From Thioalkalivibrio halophilus (GTDB taxonomy: Bacteria; Pseudomonadota; Gammaproteobacteria; Ectothiorhodospirales; Ectothiorhodospiraceae): a stretch of 33,725 nt of DNA. The DNA lies in NCBI RefSeq assembly GCF_001995255.1, contig NZ_MUZR01000041.1:1-33725 (forward strand), in the 5' to 3' direction. Shown one piece after another: positions 1-8,976 of this stretch. Positions within the stretch are counted from its first letter, which is position 1. Every line of letters begins with the position of its first letter. Under the pieces are notes generated by a model. It was not told the origin of the DNA and made no database searches. It saw nothing but the letters and a program-made list of their open reading frames with translations. Position numbers and translations under genes: made by a program.

Positions 1-303
1 CCGCCCGACAATCGGGATCCGAAGCCGGAGGAGGCACGGGCCTGCCGCGGATTCCTGGATCGCCAGATCGAGGCGCTCGCCCCGGAGGTCATCGTGGCGC
101 TGGGGCGGGTCCCGGCGCACCAGCTGCTGGAGACCGAGACCGCGGTGGGGCGCCTGCGCGGGCGCGTCCACGAGTATCGCGGCATTCCGCTGGTCGTGAC
201 CTGGCACCCGGCCTATCTGTTGCGTTCGCCGCGGGAAAAGGCGCGGGCCTGGGAGGACCTGCAGCGGGCGCGTGCGTGCCTGCCGTCCGCGGCCACCGAC
301 TGA
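1..303 (+). CDS. Uracil-DNA glycosylase, family 4 type (partial, C-terminal end)
   Basis: The reading frame is open from the left edge to a TGA at 301-303, so only the last 100 residues are present. The visible part matches the C-terminal half of the bacterial family-4 uracil-DNA glycosylase/phage polymerase-related domain. It shows a hydrophobic strand ending in VIVALGR (about residues 30-36), then GIPLVVTWHPAYLLR, whose HP(A/S)YLLR element is the conserved second motif of this family. Family-4 enzymes excise uracil from DNA and normally carry an iron-sulfur cluster whose cysteines are mostly upstream of this fragment. The gene lies 49 bp before rimI on the same strand, an order often seen in gammaproteobacteria. 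The start lies outside the window, so intactness cannot be judged. Confidence 0.85.
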   Translation, partial: PPDNRDPKPEEARACRGFLDRQIEALAPEVIVALGRVPAHQLLETETAVGRLRGRVHEYRGIPLVVTWHPAYLLRSPREKARAWEDLQRARACLPSAATD

Positions 304-352
304 ACCACCGGCTCCATCCGGGGGGCGACTCCTGCACGAGGGAAGATGACCG

Positions 353-832
353 ATGAGTGCCGAAGCCCGAACCCGACCTGAACTGCGGCACATGCAGCTG
401 GCCGACATCGATCGCGTGATGGTGATCGAGCGCCAGGCGTATGACTATCCCTGGACCGCGCGGATCTTTCAGGACTGCCTGAAGGTCGGTTACGACGGCT
501 GGGTCCTCTCCGTGGATGGCCGCCAGGTGGGGCATGCGATCCTGACCGTGGCCGCCGGCGAGGCGCATCTGCTGAACCTGACGGTGGATCCGCGCTGGCA
601 GGGCTACGGGCTGGGGCGTTTCATGTTGCGCCGTCTGCTGGGCTACGCATGCGGCGAGAGGGCCGAGGCGCTGTTCCTGGAAGTGCGCCCGTCCAATGCC
701 GCGGCCGTGCAGCTCTACCGGTCGGAGGGCTTCGAGCACATCGGCACCCGACCGCGTTACTACCCGCTTCCCAGCGGCCGCGAGGATGCCTGGGTCCTGC
801 GCCGCAGCTGCGAGGAACCGGCGGGGGCCTAG
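353..832 (+). CDS. rimI: Ribosomal protein bS18-alanine N-acetyltransferase RimI
   Basis: This 159-residue GNAT protein has the usual RimI length (about 150-160). RimI acetylates the N-terminal alanine of ribosomal protein S18. The acetyl-CoA pyrophosphate loop is QGYGLG at residues 83-88. The RimI hallmark LEVRPSNAAAVQLY follows, with Glu110 and Tyr122 at the positions of the proposed catalytic base and acid. The ATG at 353 follows GGAAGATGACCG, a weak ribosome-binding site. The stop codon TAG at 830-832 overlaps the left end of a 26-bp perfect palindrome. It probably shares a transcript with the upstream glycosylase gene. A generic GNAT enzyme is the alternative, but the EVRxSN motif and the neighbour favour RimI. 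Confidence 0.9.
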   Translation: MSAEARTRPELRHMQLADIDRVMVIERQAYDYPWTARIFQDCLKVGYDGWVLSVDGRQVGHAILTVAAGEAHLLNLTVDPRWQGYGLGRFMLRRLLGYACGERAEALFLEVRPSNAAAVQLYRSEGFEHIGTRPRYYPLPSGREDAWVLRRSCEEPAGA

Positions 833-856
833 GGAAACGCTGATCAGCGTTTCCCT
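831..856. repeat. 26-bp perfect palindrome overlapping the rimI stop codon
   Basis: Bases 831-843 (AGGGAAACGCTGA) are exactly complementary to 844-856, with no loop, giving a 13 + 13 bp perfect palindrome. It overlaps the last two bases of the rimI stop codon. No T-run follows on either strand, so it is not a standard intrinsic terminator. It could be a dyad operator for the downstream gene, an extragenic palindromic repeat or a Rho-related structure. No second copy was noticed in this window. Confidence 0.8.
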
Positions 857-899
857 GGCGCATTCTGCGGTCAGGGTGCGCAAAAATGCATCGCCGGTT

Positions 900-928
900 T
901 TGCGGTTCCCCCAGCATGTGTCTATTCT
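900..928 (+). promoter_or_regulatory. Candidate sigma-70 promoter of the Sel1-repeat gene
   Basis: TTGCGG at 900-905 (three of six matches to TTGACA) and TATTCT at 923-928 (four of six matches to TATAAT) are separated by exactly 17 bp in a locally AT-richer stretch. Transcription would start near 935, giving a leader of about 29 nt before the ATG at 964. This is prediction from sequence only. Confidence 0.4.
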
Positions 929-963
929 CAGGGTCTTACGACTGACTCCGTATCGAGGCCGTG

Positions 964-1761
964 ATGAAAAAGTCCCTTCTTGCCCTGGCCGCGGCCCTGC
1001 CGCTCGTGTTCACCGCCGGCCCCGCAGCGGCCACCGAATTCGGTTACGACGAAGCCGAACGTCAGCAGGAACTGCTGGGCGTCTGGTTCGGCATCCGTGA
1101 ACGCAATGCGCAACGCGGCGACCGTGACGCGCAGTTCGACGTGGGCATGGCCCATTACACCGCGCGTGGCACCGAACAGGACGCGGCGGCGGCGGCCGAA
1201 TGGTTCGCGCGGGCCGCCGAGCAGGGGCATGCGCGCGCGCACTACTTCCTCGGCTACCTCCATGCCACCGGACGCGGGGTTCCCGTGGACGCGGAGAAAA
1301 GCGGCGAACACTACCGTCGCGCGGCGGAACTGGGCGACATGGATGCCCAGTATCACCTCGGGCGCGACCTGCTGGCGGATGAATCGGCCGATCCGGCCGA
1401 AGCCGCGGAATGGATCGAACGCGCCGCCGGTCAGGGGCTGGCCTCCGCCCAGTATCACTGGGGCTACCTGCTGGAGACCGGGCGCGGGGTCGAGCGTTCG
1501 GTGGACGACGCCGTCGAGTGGTACGTGCTCGCGGCGGAGCAGGGCAACGACCAGGCCCAGCGCGGGCTCGGGCGCCTGCACATGGCCGGCCGCGGCGTGA
1601 ATCGTGACCGGATCCAGGCCTGGGTCTGGTACAGCCTCGGCGACGACGCCGAGCACGTGGAACGCCTGGAGTCCCGCATGAGCGAGGCCGAACTGGCGGC
1701 AGCGCGCGAGAGCCTCGCCGAACAGCGCACGGCCATGCGCACCGAGGCCGCCGTGCGCTGA
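964..1761 (+). CDS. Secreted Sel1-repeat (TPR-like) protein
   Basis: This protein of 265 residues starts with a classical signal peptide: [16 protein letters not shown], then cleavage likely after AGPAAA. The mature part is a run of Sel1-like repeats. Each is about 36 residues with the signature [15 protein letters not shown].....GRGV, and at least four are recognisable between residues 50 and 225. Sel1 repeats fold as alpha-solenoids and act as protein-protein scaffolds, often in the periplasm or cell envelope. The ATG at 964 is preferred over the in-frame GTG at 961 because it gives the cleaner basic N-terminus. The gene stands alone behind its own predicted promoter. The partner is unknown, so only a general scaffold role can be given. 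Confidence 0.85.
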   Translation: MKKSLLALAAALPLVFTAGPAAATEFGYDEAERQQELLGVWFGIRERNAQRGDRDAQFDVGMAHYTARGTEQDAAAAAEWFARAAEQGHARAHYFLGYLHATGRGVPVDAEKSGEHYRRAAELGDMDAQYHLGRDLLADESADPAEAAEWIERAAGQGLASAQYHWGYLLETGRGVERSVDDAVEWYVLAAEQGNDQAQRGLGRLHMAGRGVNRDRIQAWVWYSLGDDAEHVERLESRMSEAELAAARESLAEQRTAMRTEAAVR

Positions 1762-1853
1762 ACCGCTTGCGCGGTGGGCGAGGCCGCGCCGCCCAATGCG
1801 GCGGGCGGAATACGTTAGAATGTCGGGCTTTCTCCCCGTACGGGACCCGACCG

Positions 1854-3446
1854 ATGTCCTTTGTCGACGAGACCGCCCGCCGCCGGACCTTTGCGATCAT
1901 CTCGCATCCGGACGCGGGCAAGACCACCATGACCGAAAAGCTCCTGCTGTACGGCGGCGCGATCCAGCTCGCCGGTACGGTCAAGGGGCGCAAGTCCGCG
2001 CGCCACGCCACCTCCGACTGGATGGCGATGGAGCAGTCGCGCGGGATCTCGGTCACCTCCTCGGTGATGCAGTACCCCTACAAGGGGCGCATGGTGAACC
2101 TGCTGGATACCCCGGGGCATGCGGACTTTTCCGAGGATACCTACCGCACGCTGACCGCCGTGGATTCCGCGCTGATGGTCATCGACGCGGCCAAGGGCGT
2201 GGAGGACCGCACCATCAAGCTGATGGAGGTCTGCCGCCTGCGCGACACCCCGATCATGACCTTCGTCAACAAGATGGACCGCGAGGGGCGCGAGCCGATC
2301 GAACTGCTGGACGAGGTCGAGGAGGTGTTGAAGATCCAGTGCGCCCCCGTCACCTGGCCGATCGGCAGCGGCAAGCGTTTCCGCGGCGTCTATCACATTC
2401 GCCGCGATGCGGTGCACTTGTACGACCCGGAGCAGGGCGGCAAGAAGTCCACCGGCGAGATCATCGAGGGCCTCGACAACCCGCGCCTCGACGAGGTCCT
2501 GGGGACCCAGGCCGAAGAGCTGCGCGAGGAACTGGAGCTGGTGCAGGGCGCCTCGCACGAGTTCGACCCGGACGCCTATCTGCGCGGTGAGCAGACCCCG
2601 GTATTCTTCGGCTCGGCGATCAACAACTTCGGCATCGAGGAGCTGCTGGACGACTTTGTCGAGTACGCCCCGGGGCCGCTGCCGCGTCCGACGTATTCGC
2701 GCAGGGTGGAACCCACCGAGGAGAAGTTCACCGGGTTCGTGTTCAAGATTCAGGCGAACATGGATCCCAATCACCGCGACCGCATCGCGTTCATGCGCAT
2801 CTGTTCCGGCACCTTCGACAAGGGCGCGAAGCTGCGTCACGTGCGCATCGGGCGCGACGTGAAGGTTCCGGACGCGCTGACCTTCCTGGCCTCCGATCGC
2901 GAACACGTGGAGACCGCCTATCCCGGCGACATCATCGGCATCCACAACCACGGGACCATCCGCATCGGCGACACCTTTACCCAGGGCGAGGATCTGACGT
3001 TCAAGGGCATCCCCAACTTCGCGCCCGAGCTGTTCCGCCGTGCGCAGCTGAAGGATCCGCTGAAGATGAAGCAGCTGACCAAGGGGCTGCAGGAGCTGTG
3101 CGAGGAGGGCGCGACCCAGCTCTACCGCCCGCTGACGAACAACGACCTGATCCTGGGGGCGGTGGGGGTGCTGCAGTTCGACGTGGTCGCCGAACGCCTG
3201 CGCACCGAGTACAAGGTGGAGGCGCAGTTCGAGAACGTGAACGTGCAGACCGCGCGCTGGGTGGAAAGCGACGATCCGAAGAAACTGGCGGAGTTCAAGG
3301 AAAAGGCGGCGAACAACCTCGCCCTGGACCACGCCGGAGATCTGGTCTATATCGCTCCGACACGGGTCAATCTGCAGATGGCCGAGGAAAAATGGCCGGA
3401 GATCCGGTTCCTCGCCACCCGCGAGCACGGACAGCCGGGCGACTGA
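1854..3446 (+). CDS. prfC: Peptide chain release factor 3 (RF3)
   Basis: This translational GTPase of 530 residues (E. coli RF3 has 529) removes RF1/RF2 from the ribosome after peptide release. GTPase motifs are in order: HPDAGKTT (G1, residues 18-25), DTPGHADF (G3) and NKMD (G4), followed by the beta-barrel domains and the RF3-type C-terminus ([12 protein letters not shown]). The ATG at 1854 gives the family N-terminus [20 protein letters not shown]; the frame is open further upstream but that extension is not conserved. A TAGAAT box at 1816-1821 could be a -10 element, with no convincing -35. The gene heads a short operon with a lipoprotein and the ribosome-rescue factor arfB. Confidence 0.97.
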   Translation: MSFVDETARRRTFAIISHPDAGKTTMTEKLLLYGGAIQLAGTVKGRKSARHATSDWMAMEQSRGISVTSSVMQYPYKGRMVNLLDTPGHADFSEDTYRTLTAVDSALMVIDAAKGVEDRTIKLMEVCRLRDTPIMTFVNKMDREGREPIELLDEVEEVLKIQCAPVTWPIGSGKRFRGVYHIRRDAVHLYDPEQGGKKSTGEIIEGLDNPRLDEVLGTQAEELREELELVQGASHEFDPDAYLRGEQTPVFFGSAINNFGIEELLDDFVEYAPGPLPRPTYSRRVEPTEEKFTGFVFKIQANMDPNHRDRIAFMRICSGTFDKGAKLRHVRIGRDVKVPDALTFLASDREHVETAYPGDIIGIHNHGTIRIGDTFTQGEDLTFKGIPNFAPELFRRAQLKDPLKMKQLTKGLQELCEEGATQLYRPLTNNDLILGAVGVLQFDVVAERLRTEYKVEAQFENVNVQTARWVESDDPKKLAEFKEKAANNLALDHAGDLVYIAPTRVNLQMAEEKWPEIRFLATREHGQPGD

Positions 3447-3481
3447 CCCGCGCCGATCGCGGCGCGGCGCTGGAGGCAGCG

Positions 3482-3787
3482 ATGATATTTCGACACCGGG
3501 CCGCACTGGCGGTCGTGATGGTTCTGGCCCTGGGGGGCTGCTCGCTGGAGACCGGGGAGCGCGGCGGCAACGGCTTCGAGCCGCGGCCGGGAACGGTCGA
3601 GGAGCTCGAGCCGTTCCATGCCTTCATCGACACCCGCCCGACCCCCGAGGAATTCCGGCGGGTCTATCCCGATGTGACGCTGGTGCTCCCGGGCGACATC
3701 GCCACGCACGAATACCGTACTGACAACAGCCGCTTTTTCGCCGAACTCGACGACGACGGCCGCATCATCGATGGCGAGTTCCGCTGA
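3482..3787 (+). CDS. Small predicted lipoprotein between prfC and arfB
   Basis: The product has 101 residues, with a signal sequence ([13 protein letters not shown]) and a lipobox LGGC at about residues 17-20, so it is predicted to be a lipoprotein. The mature part is acidic, with a conserved-looking core ([28 protein letters not shown]) and a polar end ([21 protein letters not shown]). The ATG at 3482 has a good ribosome-binding site, GGAGG five bases upstream. It starts 35 bp after prfC and ends 8 bp before arfB, so the three genes are very likely co-transcribed. I do not recognise a named family. The lipobox and operon position make it a real gene, but its role is unknown. Confidence 0.8.
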   Translation: MIFRHRAALAVVMVLALGGCSLETGERGGNGFEPRPGTVEELEPFHAFIDTRPTPEEFRRVYPDVTLVLPGDIATHEYRTDNSRFFAELDDDGRIIDGEFR

Positions 3788-3795
3788 GCCTCCCG

Positions 3796-4218
3796 ATGCT
3801 GAAGATCTCCGGTAATGTGAGCATCCCCGACGCGGAGATCGAGCTGACGCCCATCCGCGCGCAGGGTGCCGGCGGGCAGAACGTCAACAAGGTGGCCACC
3901 GCCATCCATCTCCGCTTCGACATCCATGCCTCCGCGAGCCTGCCCGAGGTCTATCGCGAACGCCTGCTGCGCCGGCGCGACCGGCGCATCACCCGTGACG
4001 GCGTGATCGTGATCAAGGCACAGCAGTACCGCACGCAGGAGGCCAATCGCGAGGATGCCCTGGAGCGCCTGGCCGAGCTGCTGCGCGAGGCCGGACAGCC
4101 GGTGAAGAAGCGGCGCCCGACGCGACCGCCCCGTGCCGCCAAACTGCGCCGGCTGGACGCCAAGACCCGCCGCGGGCGCAGGAAGGCCCTGCGCGGGCGC
4201 GTCGACCCCGGCGACTGA
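3796..4218 (+). CDS. arfB: Alternative ribosome-rescue factor B (peptidyl-tRNA hydrolase)
   Basis: This 140-residue protein matches the ArfB/YaeJ family in length and layout. It has an RF1-like catalytic domain with the GGQ motif at residues 26-28 ([12 protein letters not shown]) and a basic C-terminal tail ([32 protein letters not shown]). In characterised ArfB that tail enters the empty mRNA channel of stalled ribosomes while GGQ hydrolyses the peptidyl-tRNA. It follows the lipoprotein gene by 8 bp and ends 5 bp from the convergent GGDEF-EAL gene, with no visible terminator in between. Its neighbourhood with prfC puts normal termination and stop-codon-independent rescue in one operon. Confidence 0.95.
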   Translation: MLKISGNVSIPDAEIELTPIRAQGAGGQNVNKVATAIHLRFDIHASASLPEVYRERLLRRRDRRITRDGVIVIKAQQYRTQEANREDALERLAELLREAGQPVKKRRPTRPPRAAKLRRLDAKTRRGRRKALRGRVDPGD

Positions 4219-4223
4219 GCTCG

Positions 4224-6581
4224 TCAGGGCAGCAGCGCTTCCAGGCTTTGCGCGGGCATGGCGCGGTGGAACAGGAAGCCCTGGAAACGTCTGCAGCCGC
4301 GCTGTCCGAGGAACTCCTGCTGGGCGGGCGTCTCGACCCCTTCGGCCACGACCTCCAGCCCCATGGTGCGAGCAATGGCGAGGATGGTGGTTACGATCTC
4401 GGCGTCGCCCGGATCGTGTTCGAGGTCGCGCACGAAGGAGCGGTCGATCTTCAGTTCGGTCACCGGCAACCTCTTGAGATAACCGAGCGACGAGTAGCCG
4501 GTGCCGAAATCGTCCAGCGCGAGGCCGATGCCCAGCGCGCGCAGCTCCTGCAGGTTGGTCATCAACTGTTCCGATTCGTCGGCCATCACGCTCTCGGTGA
4601 TCTCGAGTGTCAGTCGCTGCGGCGGGGCGCCGGTCTCCTTCAGCAGCTGGCGCACCTCGTCGAGCAGCCGGGCATCGCGCAGGTGAGGAGCGGAGAGATT
4701 GACCGCGAGCTGCAGGGCCTCGGCGCCGGGGATGTTGCGCCAGCGGGCCAGGTGCTCGCAGGCCTGGCGCAGGGCCACCCGGCCGATCGCGAGGATCTGA
4801 CCGCTCTGCTCTGCCACGGGGATGAATTCGGCGGGTGAAACCTCCCGGGGATCGCCCGGGTTCCAGCGCATCAGGCCTTCGGCACCGATCAGGTGGCCGT
4901 CGGCGTCCACCTGCGGCTGCAGGTGAAGGAGCAGCTCATCGGCATCCAGTGCGTCCCGCAGGGCCCGTTCCAGTTCCGCCCGCCGCTGCAGCTGACGCTG
5001 CATCTCCGGGTCGTAGAAGCGCATTGTGTCGCGACCGTCATGCTTGGCCTGATACATCGCGAAATCCACCTGCTTGAGCAGTTCCTCGCTGGTGTCGCCG
5101 CCCTGCGGGAACACGGTGACGCCGATGCTGGCCTGGATGACATGCTGGATCCCGTCCAGTATCAGCGGCTCCCGAATATGGTCCAGCAATTTGGCGGCGA
5201 GCTTGCCGGCATCCGCGACCGCCTGATCCTGGTCGGGCTTGAGCTCTTCCAGCAGGACCACGAATTCGTCTCCACCGATGCGCGCCACCGTGTCCTGCAG
5301 GCGGACCTGTCCCTGCAGGCGCTGTGCGACCAGCGTCAGCAGCCGGTCGCCGACCGAATGGCCGCGAGTGTCGTTGAGGGTCTTGAAGTTGTCGAGGTCG
5401 ATCAGCAGCAGGGCCGAGGGCCGCCCGGACTGTTCGGCGGCGCGGATGGCGTGGTCCAGGCGCTCGTGCAGCAGGCGGCGGTTGGCCAGGCCGGTCAGCG
5501 GATCGAGAAAGGCGAGGCGGGCGTCTTCTTCGACTTCCAGCATGCGCCGCAGCCGCTCCACCATGTCCAGAGTGGCGCCCTGGAGGGTGGCGACTTCCCG
5601 CAGCCGCGAATCGCGGCGGATGCGGGTGGTGAACCGTCCCTGGCCCACGTCCTCGAGAGTGGCCACCGCCTCGCGCAGCGGTCGCAGGGCGCGCCCCAGC
5701 CAGAAGTACAGCGCCCAGCCGATCAGGAGGAGGGCGACGATCGCCCCGGCGCGCGTGGCGTTGTTGATGAAGCGCTGGGTTGTAACCGAGTCGGTGATGT
5801 CGCGGATGACCACGATGTTGCCGGTGACGTCCTCGCCATCGAACGGGGTCAGCGGCAGGTGCACCGCGAGTTCATGACGTCCGGCGGCGGTCGTGCGTCG
5901 TGCCGCGGCCCGGTTCAGCATGGGGCCGGGGTTGGGCAGGGCCACCGCGGGTGCAGTATGTTCCACCCGCCCCCCGGCGTCCAGCAGCGCCGCGCGGGTA
6001 TCCGCTTTGCCCGCGAGGGTGTCGAGGGCGGACCCGGCCAGCGATTGCAGCGGCACGACCACGCCGACCAGCTGCCCCTGGTCGTACAGCGGGATGGTCA
6101 GGCCGGCGAAATAACGCCCCTCCGGAGTACGGTGCAGGCCCTGGTGGATGCGGCCGTCGTCCAGCGTGGCACGAGCCAGCGGACACTCGGTGGAATCCTC
6201 GAGAACGGAGTCAAAGCGGCGTTCGCCGTCGGCGTCATAAATGACCAGGCCGCTGGCGACGCCCGCGGCGGTCAGTCGGTTGTGCAGCGGGTCGGCATAG
6301 CCCGCCACCGGTTCGTCGCCGGCAAGCGCCTCGCGCAGCGCCCGGTTGCGGGTGACCGCGGTGGCTTCGCTGCGCAGCGCCTGCAGTTCGGCCTCCAGCA
6401 CCTGTTGCCAGGCGGCTTCCTGGGTTTCCATGGCAAAGCGGTCGAGCCGCTGGTCCGCCTGCTGCAGGGCCAGATGGGCGCCGGTAGCCAGCGCGGCAGC
6501 CAGCAGGGCCAGGCCGGTGAAAACAGCCAGAGCAATCGCTGTTCGCAGCCGAATCACCCGCGCCTCCGCTCCGGACTCCAT
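4224..6581 (-). CDS. Membrane GGDEF-EAL protein (cyclic-di-GMP turnover)
   Basis: The product has 785 residues from the ATG at 6581. In order: transmembrane segment about 11-37; a periplasmic sensor region of about 240 residues (Cache/CHASE-like, not firmly assigned); transmembrane segment about 278-296; a HAMP-like linker; a GGDEF domain with intact GGDEF at 436-440 and an inhibitory-site RxxD exactly five residues before it (RLQD); and an EAL domain. The EAL signature reads EGLMRW instead of EALLRW. The other usual catalytic residues are present (NLSA, LEITES, DDFGTGYSS, LKIDRSF, AEGVET, FQG), so phosphodiesterase activity is plausible. The ATG lies one base after the rhodanese stop codon. 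A GTG at 6557 with GGAGG upstream is an alternative start directly before the first membrane segment. Confidence 0.92.
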   Translation of the reverse strand: MESGAEARVIRLRTAIALAVFTGLALLAAALATGAHLALQQADQRLDRFAMETQEAAWQQVLEAELQALRSEATAVTRNRALREALAGDEPVAGYADPLHNRLTAAGVASGLVIYDADGERRFDSVLEDSTECPLARATLDDGRIHQGLHRTPEGRYFAGLTIPLYDQGQLVGVVVPLQSLAGSALDTLAGKADTRAALLDAGGRVEHTAPAVALPNPGPMLNRAAARRTTAAGRHELAVHLPLTPFDGEDVTGNIVVIRDITDSVTTQRFINNATRAGAIVALLLIGWALYFWLGRALRPLREAVATLEDVGQGRFTTRIRRDSRLREVATLQGATLDMVERLRRMLEVEEDARLAFLDPLTGLANRRLLHERLDHAIRAAEQSGRPSALLLIDLDNFKTLNDTRGHSVGDRLLTLVAQRLQGQVRLQDTVARIGGDEFVVLLEELKPDQDQAVADAGKLAAKLLDHIREPLILDGIQHVIQASIGVTVFPQGGDTSEELLKQVDFAMYQAKHDGRDTMRFYDPEMQRQLQRRAELERALRDALDADELLLHLQPQVDADGHLIGAEGLMRWNPGDPREVSPAEFIPVAEQSGQILAIGRVALRQACEHLARWRNIPGAEALQLAVNLSAPHLRDARLLDEVRQLLKETGAPPQRLTLEITESVMADESEQLMTNLQELRALGIGLALDDFGTGYSSLGYLKRLPVTELKIDRSFVRDLEHDPGDAEIVTTILAIARTMGLEVVAEGVETPAQQEFLGQRGCRRFQGFLFHRAMPAQSLEALLP

Positions 6582-6582
6582 C

Positions 6583-7023
6583 TCATTCGAAGGGGTAGTT
6601 CCGGCGGCTCCACTCGGGGTAGCCACCGGGGAAGTAGTGGAGGTCGTCGAAGCCCCATTCCAGTGCGCGGCGGATGGCGGCCTCGGTGCGCCAGCAGTCG
6701 AATTCGTTGCAGTAGAGGACCACCGGCCGGTCCCGGCCTCCGGCGACTTCGAGCAGGGCCTCGCGGGTGAAGCGGTTCCGCGGGTCGTCGGCGTCGCGCA
6801 TGATGGTCAGGTTGATGGCTCCGGGAATGCGGCCGGCGCGATAATCCGCGGCCAGCCGCACGTCCACGAACGGTAGCCCCTCGCGAAACAGTCTCCAGGC
6901 GTCGTCCGCATCGATCCGGGTGGTGTCCGCGATGGATTCCGGGGCCCGGTAATCGTCATCGGCATCGGCGGTCGCAACCGTCAGGGCCAGCAGACACCAG
7001 AGCAGGAGGATCGGGGGGTTCAT
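6583..7023 (-). CDS. Periplasmic rhodanese-domain protein
   Basis: The 146-residue product has a signal peptide (NPPILLLWCLLALTVATADA) and a single rhodanese domain. The domain shows the FVDVR strand, the GAINL turn and an active-site loop starting at the cysteine of VVLYCNEFDCWRTEAA. The loop contains a second cysteine followed by Trp-Arg (CxxxxCWR), a form seen in periplasmic single-domain rhodaneses. Such proteins bind or transfer sulfane sulfur, but the physiological donor and acceptor here are unknown. ATG 7023 is preferred over the in-frame GTG at 7029. It lies 33 bp downstream of the Atm1-type exporter gene and runs directly into the GGDEF-EAL gene, so the three are probably one transcript. 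Confidence 0.85.
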   Translation of the reverse strand: MNPPILLLWCLLALTVATADADDDYRAPESIADTTRIDADDAWRLFREGLPFVDVRLAADYRAGRIPGAINLTIMRDADDPRNRFTREALLEVAGGRDRPVVLYCNEFDCWRTEAAIRRALEWGFDDLHYFPGGYPEWSRRNYPFE

Positions 7024-7056
7024 CGCCACCGCGGTTCACGAGTTTTGAGAAATGTA

Positions 7057-8874
7057 TCACGAGTTGTCGGTGAATTCCGAGGCGTCACCGGCCTCGGACT
7101 GCTGGTGGTGCCACAGGCGCGCATACGTGCCGTTGCGGGCGAGAAGCTCGTGATGGTTGCCGGTTTCGGCCACCCGACCGTGCTCCAGGACCACGATGCG
7201 GTCGGCGTGCTTTACCGTGGACAGGCGGTGGGCGATCACCAGTGTCGTGCGGCGCGCGGAGACCTCGTCCAGCGCCTGCAGGATGCCCTTCTCGGTGTCC
7301 GAGTCCAGCGAGGAGGTGGCTTCGTCGAACACCAGGATGGGCGGGTCCTTCAGCAGCATGCGGGCGATCGCGATGCGCTGTTTCTCGCCGCCGGACACCT
7401 TCAGGCCGCGTTCGCCGACTACCGTGTCCAGGCCATCGGGCAGACGCGCGATGAACCCTTCCAGATGCGCCAGGCGCGCCACCCGCTCGATCGCCGCGTC
7501 ACTGGCGGACGGATCGCCGTAGGCGATGTTGTAACGGATGGTGTCGTTGAACAGCACGGTGTCCTGCGGAACCATGCCGATCGCCCGGCGCACGCTGGCC
7601 TGGGTCACGTCGCGCAGGTCCTGACCATCGATGGTGATGCGCCCGCCGGTAACGTCGTAGAAGCGGAACAGCAGCCGCGACAGGGTGGACTTGCCGGCCC
7701 CGCTGGGGCCCACCACTGCAATCCGTTTCCCGGCCGGCAGGTCGATGTTCACGTCCTCGAGGATCGGACGTTCCGGCTGGTAGTGGAAATCCACGTGCTC
7801 GAAGCGCACGTGCCCGGCGCCGACTTCCAGGTCCGGCGCATCCGGCCGGTCCTCGACCTGCACGGGCTTCTCCAGCAGCCCGAACAGGCGCTCGATGTTG
7901 GCCAGCGACTGACGGATCTCGCGATAAACGAAGCCGAGGAAATTCAGCGGAATGAACAGCTGGATCATGTAGGCGTTGACCATCACCAGGTCGCCCAGCG
8001 ACATCGAGCCGTCGGCCACCCGCGCGGCGGCAAGCAGCATCATCACCGTGATGGCTACCGCGATGATCAGGGCCTGCCCGGAGTTCAGCAGCACCAGCGA
8101 CAGCACGTTCTTCGTGCGTGCCTGTTCCCAGGCCGCCAGTCCGCGGTCGTAGCGTTCGGCCTCGTAATCTTCGTTACCGAAGTACTTGACCGTTTCGTAG
8201 TTGAGCAGGCTGTCGATCGCCCGGGTATTGGATTCGTTGTCGCGCTGGTTGGCCTCGCGCACGAAGCGCGTGCGCCACTCGGTGACCCAGATGGAGAAGG
8301 CTGCGTAGACCGCCACCGCGATCAGCACGGTGAACATGAACACCGGCCCCACGGCGAACAGCAGGATGACGGCCACCAGCAGGATCTCGATCAGCGTCGG
8401 CAGGATGTTGAACACCATGAAGCGCAGCAGGAAGCTCATGCCGCTGGTGCCGCGCTCGATGTCCCGGGCCAGGCCGCCGGTCTCGCGTGCCAGATGGAAC
8501 CCCAGCTCCAGCCGGTGCAGGTGCTGGAAGACCCGCAGCGAGGCGCGCCGCATTGCGCGCTCCGCCACGCGCACGAACACCGCGTCGCGCAGCTCGCCGA
8601 AGAAGGTCCCGCCGAAGCGCAGCAGCCCGTAGCCCAGCACCAGCGCCACAGGCACGGTCACCAGCGCCTCCGCCCCGGCGTCCTCGAAGTGCTCGACAAT
8701 GTACTTCAGGGCCACCGGCACGGCCACGGTGGCCAGCTTGGCCAGGGCCATCAGGCCCAGCGCCAGGAACATCCGCCCGCGGAATTCGGACAGATACGGC
8801 AGCAGGCTGCGCACGATGCGCCAGTTGACCGCGTTGTCGGGGGCGTCGTGGACCGAAGAGCCGAAACCGCGCAT
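7057..8874 (-). CDS. Atm1-type ABC exporter (fused permease and ATPase)
   Basis: This 605-residue half-transporter has a six-helix membrane domain (about residues 25-320) followed by an ATPase domain. Motifs: Walker A GPSGAGKST, Q-loop MVPQDTVLFNDTIRYNI, signature VSGGEKQR, Walker B ILVFDEAT, H-loop IAHRLS. The membrane domain carries elements typical of the Atm1/HMT1 branch: RETGGLARDIERGTSGMSF, NYETVKYFGNE and NSGQALII. Characterised members export glutathione-linked sulfur or metal species. The downstream rhodanese would fit sulfur handling. It is transcribed divergently from recQ across about 100 bp. Substrate remains inferred; lipid A exporter MsbA is less likely because of the Atm1-specific motifs. 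Confidence 0.9.
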   Translation of the reverse strand: MRGFGSSVHDAPDNAVNWRIVRSLLPYLSEFRGRMFLALGLMALAKLATVAVPVALKYIVEHFEDAGAEALVTVPVALVLGYGLLRFGGTFFGELRDAVFVRVAERAMRRASLRVFQHLHRLELGFHLARETGGLARDIERGTSGMSFLLRFMVFNILPTLIEILLVAVILLFAVGPVFMFTVLIAVAVYAAFSIWVTEWRTRFVREANQRDNESNTRAIDSLLNYETVKYFGNEDYEAERYDRGLAAWEQARTKNVLSLVLLNSGQALIIAVAITVMMLLAAARVADGSMSLGDLVMVNAYMIQLFIPLNFLGFVYREIRQSLANIERLFGLLEKPVQVEDRPDAPDLEVGAGHVRFEHVDFHYQPERPILEDVNIDLPAGKRIAVVGPSGAGKSTLSRLLFRFYDVTGGRITIDGQDLRDVTQASVRRAIGMVPQDTVLFNDTIRYNIAYGDPSASDAAIERVARLAHLEGFIARLPDGLDTVVGERGLKVSGGEKQRIAIARMLLKDPPILVFDEATSSLDSDTEKGILQALDEVSARRTTLVIAHRLSTVKHADRIVVLEHGRVAETGNHHELLARNGTYARLWHHQQSEAGDASEFTDNS

Positions 8875-8976
8875 GGAAAGTCACCCGGATGAAGGGAGCG
8901 CGTAGCCTACTATGCACACCAGGAGGCTGCCCGTTCTTGCGCCCGGCGCGGGGCCTGGGGCAGTCTGAACAGCTTA

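Noticed and set aside
831-856. Intrinsic terminator after rimI
   Set aside because: The palindrome has no loop and no T-run follows on either strand.
4219-4223. Terminator between arfB and the convergent GGDEF-EAL gene
   Set aside because: The gap is only five bases and no stem with a T-run is visible at the gene ends.
7045-8892. Plus-strand open frame of about 615 codons opposite the Atm1-type exporter
   Set aside because: Antisense shadow of a gene with all ABC motifs; the translation is rich in His, Gln and Arg with no recognisable domain.
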